A stretch of 64,000 nucleotides of DNA from Tetracentron sinense (lineage: Eukaryota; Streptophyta; Magnoliopsida; Trochodendrales; Trochodendraceae). Positions 56,276 through 64,000 of the stretch are shown here, one piece after another. The notes below the pieces were generated by a model. That model had not been told where the DNA came from. It saw only the letters and a list, made by a program, of their open reading frames with translations, and ran no database searches. Location of the stretch: assembly GCA_015143295.1 (NCBI GenBank), contig CM026562.1, positions 3,348,001 to 3,412,000 on the forward strand, written 5' to 3'. How positions within the stretch are numbered: the stretch's first letter is position 1; every line of letters begins with the position of its first letter. The translations under genes were made by a program, and so were the position numbers.

Positions 56276-59200
56276 ATGATGGATCAAATATTTCAAGTAG
56301 AAGAAACAAGTGAAATTGGGGAAGCGCCAGAACAGATGCAGGATGGTGTAAAAGCGGTACAAGAAAGTCTTGAAGAAGTAAACATTGCAGAAAATCTATC
56401 AGAAAAGCGTCCGGTACTTATCAGTTCCAAGTTGGCCCCAAAAGAAAAAGAAGAATTAGTAAAATTGCTCAAAGAATACCGAGATATTTTTGCATGGAAT
56501 TATGAAGAAATGCCAGGGTTAGATCCTACATTGGTCACACATAAATTGAATATTGAGCCAGGATATGTACCGATGAAGCAAATGCCAAGAAAATTCAGAC
56601 CAGATATTGAAGATCAAATTAAAATAGAAGTTGAAAAGCTTTTGAAAGCAGGTTTTATCAAGCCAATTCAACATCCAACTTGGTTAGCCAATATTGTACC
56701 AGTCAAAAAGAAGAATGGGCAAATCCGTTGCTGTGTTGATTTCCGGGATTTAAACAAGGCATGCCCAAAAGATGAATTTCCTCTACCCAATATGGACCTA
56801 TTAGTTGATGCAACAGCAGGTCATGACGCTTTTTCATTCATGGATGGTTACAGTGGTTACAATCAGATTAAGATGGCAGCAGAAGATGTAGAAAAAACCG
56901 CCTTTCGGACACCAATTGGAAATTTTTATTATACAGTTATGCCATTTGGGTTGAGAAATGCCGGGGCTACTTATCAAAGAGCAATGACAGCCATTTTCCA
57001 TGATATGTTCCATAATACAGTGGAAGATTATGTGGATGATATTGTTATCAAGTCTCGAAAGCGTTGCAGTCATGTTGAGGATCTAAGAAGAGTTTTTCAA
57101 CGATGCCGCCATTATCAGTTAAAAATGAATCCGTTAAAATGCGCTTTCAAAGTTTCTGCAGGCAAATTCCTGGGGTTCATTGTGAATAGACAGGGTATAG
57201 ATGTTGATCCTACAAAGGCTCAAGCAATTGCATCCATGACAGCCCCAAGCACAGTCAAAGAGTTGAAAAGTTTCTTAGGGAAGGTATCTTATATAAGGAG
57301 ATTCATACCAGGATTAGTAGCTGTTACAGTACCTCTTATGCCACTCCTACGGAAGAACTGTGTATTCAAATGGGAATCAATGCATGAAAAAGCTTTCAAA
57401 CAACTTCAACAAATGATGAGTTCAACAGCAACTATGATGGCACCAATCCCCAAGAAGCCTTTGGTCCTGTATCTGGCTTCAACAGAAACCGCTATTGGAG
57501 CTCTTCTAGCCCAAGAAGATTTGTCTGGTTGTGAGCGGCCGATATACTATCTCAGCAGAATTCTCAGAGATGCAGAATTGAGATACCCTCGGATTGAAAG
57601 AAGTTGTTTATCTCTGATCTATGCCTTACAAAAATTCCGTCATTATTTACTATCTCATAAGATTTTTCTGATGACAAAATCTGATCCAATCAAATATCTC
57701 ATGTCAAAACCAGTTCTTTCAGGACGAGCAGCTAAGTGGCTCCTTTCATTATCAGAGTTTGATATTACATGCCTTTGCCCTCGTGCCATCAAAGGACAAG
57801 CAGTAGCAGATCTATTGGCAAATTTCCCAGGAAATGATGATTTGATATTAAGAGAAGAACTACCAGGAGAATTCCCTGAAGCAATGACTATTGAAGCAGA
57901 AGAGGAATGGTTCATGTATTTTGACGGATCTAAAACTGCAGATTCAGCTGGGGCAGGTATTGTGTTAAAAGCTCCTGGGGGTGAGGTAATGTCTTTTTCT
58001 TTCAAATTGGATTTTCCTTGTTCTAACAATATAGCAGAATATGAAGCTCTTCTCATAGGCTTGTCAATTGCTAATGAGTTAAAGGCCAAAAGAATAAATG
58101 TAATAGGAGATTCCAATTTGGTAATTAGTCAAATGGAAGGGTCATTCAATGTAAAAGATGTTGGTTTAGCTCCCTACAGAACAGCGGTTCAAAGAATAAT
58201 GACTAATTTTGATAAAATAGAATTCAAATATCAAGAGCGTACAAGAAACCGCCATGCTGATGCACTTGCTACTTTGGCATCAAAGTTAATATTTGAAGGA
58301 GAATCTTCTCAGGTGATAATTGAAAGGCGTATAATAGCTACACCGCTGATGGAGGAATTATGCGACACAGAATCAGAAGAAGCAGATTGGAGAGAACCAA
58401 TTTTGAAGGATGTCTTCTGCCTTCATGATTCAACAGTAGTCCCTACTACAACACTGAAAGTCTTAAAAAATTTCTTACAGATAAATGGGGATTTGTATTT
58501 CAAAGGGCCCGAAGGAGTTTTGATGAGATGTGTTGGAATAAAAGAAGCTAAGAAACAAATGATGCAAATCCACACAAAAATATGTGAGTATAATCCTTCT
58601 GTTAGTCTGTATAGGAGGTTACAACGTTTTGGAATATACTGGCCAACAATGGAGAAAGATGCTGCTATGTTACAGAAAGAATGTTCTGATTGTCAAATAT
58701 TGCCAGATAAAGAAGAATGTCACTTTACAAATTCTTGGGAAGATTGGAAGAAACCGTACAATGACTACTTCACAGATGGAAAAATGCCTACTGATCAAAA
58801 GGAATCCTTCAAGTTTAAGAAGAAAGTTGCCAAATTCTATTTTGACAAAGGAGAATTATTCAGAAAAGGATACAACGGTATTGCTCTCAAGTGCTTGTCT
58901 GGAAAGGAGATCGAAATAGCATTGCATGAAGCTCATAGTGGAGATTGTGGTGTTCACCAAGGAAAAAGAAAGCTGTTTCAACACATTTTGGGGTTGGGAT
59001 ATTATTGGCCTACCATGGAGGCAGATTCACACCTATATGTTCAAAGCTGTCATCAGTGTCAGATAAGAGGAAATGTTATTCATGCACCTGCACAATCTCT
59101 ACGGTATGTCTCTACGCCCTGGCCCTTTCATACTTGGGGGCTAGATTTAATTGGACCTGTTAATCCTCCTGCTGAAGGATATGTTTGGATACTTGTGGCT

Positions 59201-59984
59201 ACTGAATATTTCACCAAGTGGGTAGAAGCTATACCATTAAGAAAGGCTACAGGTATCATGGTGGCTAAGTTTATTAAAGAAAATATCGTCTGCCGCTTTG
59301 GGATACCAAAGGAGGTCATCACTGATAATGGAACGCCTTTCATAAATTCTAATGTGAGAATTATTGGAGAAATATGATATCAAACACAAGAAGTCAACCC
59401 CCTATTATCCTAAAGGGAATGGGCAAGCAGAGGCTACTAACAAGACTATCCTGAAGATAATTGGAAAAATGATAGAAGGAGCTCATAAAAAGTGGTGTGA
59501 AAGACTTCCAACAGCGCTCTGGGCTTACAGAACTTCAGCAAGGACTGCAACAGGTGTTACCCCTTTCTCTTTAGTATATGGGACAGAAGCCGTTGTACCT
59601 CTGGAAGTTAAGATACCATCTGCAAGAATTGAAGTATTTGATGGAGAGGAGGCATGCCTCCAAGCTGCTAGATTAGCTCAGCTAGAAGTTATGGATGAAA
59701 AGCGTGAAGCTGTAGCTATAAAGACAAAAGCGTATCAAAAGAGAGTTGCTAAAGCGTATGACAAGGCAGTACGACATAGAATTCTGAAAGAGGGTGACTT
59801 GGTCCTTCGAACAGCTATTCATATCAGGAATGGTACAAAAGTGGCAAAGTTTACTCCTAACTGGGAAGGGCCATTTTTGATAAGGCAAAGTTTTGACAGC
59901 GGTTATTGTCTTTTGTCTACTCTATCTGGTGAAGTATTACATGATCCTATCAATGTAAAATGGTTAAAAAAGTACTATGCTTAA
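56276..59984 (+). CDS. RT, two RNase H domains and integrase of the Tat-type element
   Basis: The reverse transcriptase lies at about 56550-57400 (CCVDFRDLNKACPKDEFPLP; YVDDIVIKS catalytic box). The classical RNase H is at about 57460-57760, and a second, archaeal-type RNase H at about 57900-58290 (MYFDGSKTADSAGAGIVL, NNIAEYEALLIGL, NRHADALATLASKL) is diagnostic of the Tat lineage. Two successive HHCC-type zinc regions follow (about 58560-58700 and 58920-59070). The DDE integrase core starts near 59130 (WGLDLIGPV, TDNGTPF), and the C-terminal part extends to 59984 (YPKGNGQAEATNKTI, LVYGTEAVVPLEV). The region has about one break. The enzymes would copy the RNA and insert the DNA. Confidence 0.9.
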
Positions 59985-60062
59985 TGAGAAAGGTAACAAA
60001 ATTTTTCTTTTTGTATTCATATAAAATTTGACAAGAGTTACAAAAGAGTAAAGAAAAAGCTT

Positions 60063-63000
60063 TTACAAAATGTCAGCAGTAAAGCCTTTCTCATTTAGAT
60101 ATACAAGTCTTTCAGCAGAAGCCTTTAGACGAATATATTCTTCATGATCTGCTTTGATTTCTTCTTGTAGAACTGACAGACTATCTTGAGCAGCTTTTAT
60201 TCCTTTTTCTTTTTCTTCCAGCATGGCCTGATGGCGGGCAATCTCTTGACGAATAATATGAATATTATCTTGATCGTTTGATATCGCTTTCTTGAATTCT
60301 TCCGCTTTGATCACTTTATTTTTGTAGGAGCTATTCAGCCTGGCAAAGCTCTTGGCTTGGAAAAATGTAACAGATAAACTACTCAGAAAATCTGTTAACC
60401 ATTTTACATTAACGTTGATATCCTCTAACTCCTTCAGCTCCTGCCCCCAGTCTTCAAGGGTCTTTATCCTCAGAAATGCAAGATGAGGCTTGATATCTCT
60501 GATCCTTCGGATAACAGAGCATACTGTCTCTATGCAGCCCGCCCTGATGATAGGATTCTTCAAAGAGCAGGAAGCAGTGATGTCCTGATAGCGTTTAATT
60601 ATCTCTGTCCATAAGGGGACTGAACTTTCAGAAACAGGGTATCGCCTCACGATATCATCAAGGGAATTGACTGATAGCGGTTCTATTGAAGTAGAAGGTG
60701 TAGCAGGGTCCTCGCTCATAAAATTGCCAACAAAAGCAGATAGTTCTGATGTCGTAACTGGCGAAAAAGCTATTGCATGAAGATCAGAATTTGTAATTGC
60801 CATTTCTTCATTGGAAGCAACGTTGATTTCCATGGCAGTACTGGCAGCTTGAATATCTTCATGAACGCCTTCCGGAGCAGCTTCCGTTTCAAAAACTTCT
60901 GAAGAGCCAATAATAACGCTTTCAGTAGAAGCAATCACTTGAGCGCTGACACTTTCAGTTGAAGGCATTGGTGTATGAGTGCTTCCGCCAACAAAAGGAG
61001 CGTCATCAAGAGAAGAGGAAACCTCTGAAATAATTTCAGGAAGACGCTGTTGCACAGAACTCTGCACCACTGAAGAGAAAAACGCTATTTCACTGGCTGA
61101 AGGAGGGTCCACATCCATAAGCTGTTCTGAAGCTTCAACTCCAGAAGTTCTTTCATCAAAAATGTTGTGCACTTCAGCCTCAACAGCGTTTTTGTCTTTG
61201 GGAAGATCATCAGAAAAGACCTCAACTGTTGCAGGAGCAATGTTTTCTGGTATTTCAGCCTGAACGCTTTCAGAAGGGCCTTCAAAATAATACATACTGT
61301 TAAAACACTATAATGATTGTAATAATAAACATATGAGCATGTATATTGATAAAACATTTTTTAACTGCTACTAACCTACGCCCTCAGAATCATCGATAGC
61401 GTCAATCATAAGAGGTGATGAAGATTGCGCTGTCCTTTGCAGAAGAAGTGACTTTGCCTTGATAGCTTGCGATCTCATTCTCTTCAGAGATGTTAACGCC
61501 TTGGCTATGTCAATAGTTCTGGCAGGATTTGCAGTTCTCCGAACACCAGAAGCTTTAGAAGATTGATCTTTCTTTTGGGAAAGCGGAGAGGAACTGGGTT
61601 CACTCTCAGGCCAAACATTGGCCAAATTCTCAATTTGTACTCTTGCTTCCGCCGACGGAGGGAAAGGAATATTGGCAACATCATCTTCAGGGATGCTGAG
61701 TCCCACTGGAGTAACTGGATTTCCGGAGCTTTCTGCACCAACATCCGAAGGCGGTGCTGTATTCTTTTTTTGAGTAAAAGAGGTCTCAGTCCTTTCTAAC
61801 TCGTGTTGAGTCTGAAGATTCTGCTTGCGCACAATCAAAAGCTCGTTATCTTCACTATGAGAAGAAGGATCCTGTGTCAAATATAAGAAAAAAAAATATA
61901 AGTGACGAAAAATTATACAGATGAGAAATTGAAAAGCGTATGAATAAGAAAAATGCTTTAATTATAAAAGCTTTGCTTACTGATTGGCTCTTTCGCTTCT
62001 TAGAGGGAGGCGCCTTCTTTTTTATTGCAATTTTTTTGATTCTAGGCGCTCTTGGAGTAGCCGCCTTTGGAGCAGTAATAATTGCAGGTTGAGGAGGAGT
62101 TATGTTTTCCTCTCGGATCTCTGAAGAACCTCCAACAGCAGTTTTTGATTTAGGCTTCTTGTGAGGAGAAGCTACCGCCTTCCTTTTTTTGCCTGCACCA
62201 GGTGCCTCTTTCAGACATTTTTCTTTGTCCATAGTCAAATTAACTGTTTGACTGAGCATTGGCGGACCTTGAACAAAGGTTTTGAAAGTACCAACGCAAG
62301 CTTTCCAGAAAAGCTGGTAGTTCTTCGTACATCTGCCCATCCTGTGTTCTCCAGCCAAATAGAAACCGGCAACAGAGGGTCTTAAATTTAAAGACCAACT
62401 CTCTAGGATGAAAGCTTTCATGGTCCTCTTTAAAGAAAAAGATTCAGCTACACCATCAGGAACGCCTTGATCAAGCCCAAACTGCCTCAGACACCGATCA
62501 GAGTTGTAAGACTCGAGACAATAACTGTTTGTCTTGCCGCCGTCCACACTGAAGAGGCCTATTAAGTGGCACTTGGACAAAATAGCGAAGCAGTGAAGAG
62601 TCTTCAATGAAATTTCTGCCCGCTCTTCAGAATTTGTACCCAAAAAAGCCAAGGGGGTTTCGGAATGATAACAAAACTTTTCAATCCCCTTCAAAGGCTC
62701 AATATAAGGCCTGAAGCAAAAACATCTTTCTTTGTCAATGAAGTCAAAAATCAATGCGTCCTTCTTTCTGGAAATGCTACTCCACCGCCATGCCCTTGGA
62801 CTTGGGAGATCTTCACTTCAACAGCGGTATCATCAGCTTGTAAAGGAGAAAATTGCCTAGCTGAAGGCGCATAACTAGGAAAGCGTTCCCATAACCACAT
62901 CTGGAGAAAAGCAGTATGAACAAATGATTCTATGTGGAAGAACCTGCTGACCAGGCCTGACACTTGTGAATTTGATCTAAATTCTTATATAAAGTTTCCA

Positions 63001-63850
63001 AAAAATATACCCCTAAAGGGAAACTCTGACCATCGGCAAGGCGGAAGGCTAGGGGGAATAATCTATCCAAAACTTTATCTGTTGGAGCGCCTTCAAAAAT
63101 ATATCTTGACAGCCACATGCAGATAAACGCCGTCAGCTCCAAAGGAGACTTGTATTCTTTTCCATATTTATATTCCCTAACTCCTGTCTCTTTGTTCACA
63201 GGACCTCTCTCTCTAAAGAAATAGCGTACCCAGCCATAGAAATTTGGCCGCCTTGCATGGGATTCATTTGAAGCTCCCCAAACAGGATTTACTCTTGACT
63301 CCCAAACCAGAGCATGCAAAAGTCTTGACGCTTTTACCTCCTCTTTGCTCAAAACAATGTCTTGTATATCACTGTTCCCGAAGATCGGCAATCTCCATAG
63401 CGCCATTACATCCTCCAAAGTAGGGGTAATTTCTCCCCACGAAGTAATAAAAGTATGAGTTTGGCTGTTCCATCTGGTAACCAGCTGTGATAAGCTATCT
63501 GTATCTTTTCTAACTTCAAAATCCTTCGAAAGCTCTATTGCTCTAAAAATTTCAGCTGCATGTAACTTAGGACCATACTCCGGATGAGTAAGTATGTAAT
63601 CACACCACGCTGTCCATTCCTTGGTGCAACCGCTATGAGAACTAAAATTTACTTGAGAAAGCGGAAAATCCTTCCTCTCTACTCTAAACATAGTAGTGGC
63701 AAAAGGAGAAGGACAAAATCCTCTAGCTCCGCTAATATCTTCATAAGGCAAAGCCCACCCATCAGAGGGAACAGCGGTATCCCAGGAGTGATGCATAGCT
63801 GAATCCCAAAATTCATTACTTAAAATTTTTGTTTGAGAAGAAGATGCCAT
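60063..63850 (-). CDS. Antisense coding blocks with a plant mobile domain (PMD)
   Basis: Between pol and the missing 3' LTR, the minus strand carries protein-coding blocks. The first, read from the ATG at 63850 (MASSSQTKILSNEFWDSAMH), has the PMD signature NSQTHTFITSWGEITPTLED VMALWRLPIFG, split here only for length, and DIQDIVL. A second block (about 62750-62940) continues in PMD style (LQMWLWERFPSYAP). The block at 61990-62754 ends in a lysine-rich, nuclear-localisation-like part (GKKRKAVASPHKKPKSK). The blocks at 61371-61870 and 60063-61280 are serine/acidic, the last closing with a coiled coil. A/T-rich gaps between blocks could be introns; I do not join them. Antisense extra frames with PMDs are known in Tat elements. 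The function in the element is unknown. Confidence 0.75.
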
Positions 63851-64000
63851 AGCTGAAAGCGTAAAAGTTGCAGAAATAAAAATAAATAAATTACAGTATG
63901 TTCTTCTAAAAAAAAAAAAATGAATGATGAATGATACGAATAACAATAACATGCATAAAAAAAAAAATATGTACATGTAATAACAACGATAAAAGAACAA

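Larger units (their letters stand above)
52240..64000 (+). mobile_element. Ty3/gypsy element of the Tat/Ogre type, running past the window end
   Basis: Order of parts: 5' LTR (to 53782), tRNA-Arg-type primer site, gag-protease, RT, RNase H, a second RNase H, integrase, and a large region with coding blocks on the opposite strand (60063-63850). Two RNase H domains and extra antisense coding regions mark the Tat lineage. The coding part looks largely preserved, with about one or two breaks, so the copy is fairly young as a fossil. The 3' LTR lies outside, so age from LTR comparison and completeness cannot be judged. Confidence 0.88.

Noticed and set aside
58584-59163. Overlapping frames inside the integrase region
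   Set aside because: They are shadows of the long pol frame and have no domain signatures.
60979-61799. Plus-strand and alternative minus-strand frames over the antisense coding blocks
   Set aside because: Composition and lack of domains mark them as shadows of the PMD-region blocks.

Overview
This is plant nuclear DNA, and the exon/intron style and protein sequences suggest a dicot. The evidence is a spliced gene for the molybdenum-cofactor enzyme CNX2, a second small spliced plant gene, A/T-rich introns with GT-AG borders, and a dense load of plant transposons (hAT, Mutator-like, Tourist-like, L1 and RTE LINEs, tRNA-derived SINEs, Ty1/copia, Ty3/gypsy, and a pararetrovirus-like remnant). 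The species cannot be named from sequence alone. Both host genes are on the + strand.

Layout. 1-2788 is an LTR-type remnant, followed by an interspersed repeat. 4089-17947 is a 130-residue gene whose first intron is 13.3 kb and about two-thirds transposon: an L1 LINE with a perfect 14-bp target-site duplication (TSD), a hAT inside a hAT, a solo LTR that itself holds a hAT, an RTE-like tail and a pararetrovirus-like fossil. 17948-25007 is intergenic with two Mutator-like elements, a Tourist-like MITE, a LINE fragment and a hAT. 25859-39044 is CNX2 in six exons (406 residues). Its intron 1 holds a 2.4-kb solo LTR with TSD CAAAG and a MITE. Its intron 4 holds an old Ty1/copia copy with a LINE and a hAT inserted in it.

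39045-52240 is gene-poor. It has three copies of one hAT family, one of them carrying about 600 bp that look mitochondrial. It also has a candidate copia solo LTR, a glycine-rich pseudogene fragment, and a broken antisense copia element with two neighbouring SINEs, each with its own TSD. From about 52240 to the window end is a large Ty3/gypsy element of the Tat/Ogre type: LTR with two tandem arrays, tRNA-Arg-type primer site, gag-protease, RT, two RNase H domains, integrase. Downstream, on the opposite strand, are coding blocks with a plant mobile domain (PMD). The element runs past 64000, so its 3' LTR is not seen.

Functionally only two host genes are convincing. CNX2 makes the first intermediate of molybdenum cofactor in mitochondria; all its iron-sulfur cysteines are present, so it should be functional if its transposon-filled introns are removed. 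The small gene encodes a conserved-looking protein of unknown function. The strongest items to follow up are the antisense PMD region of the Tat element, the tandemly doubled zinc-finger/linker module before its integrase core, a module of about 100 bp shared by three unrelated DNA transposons, and the organelle-like insert.
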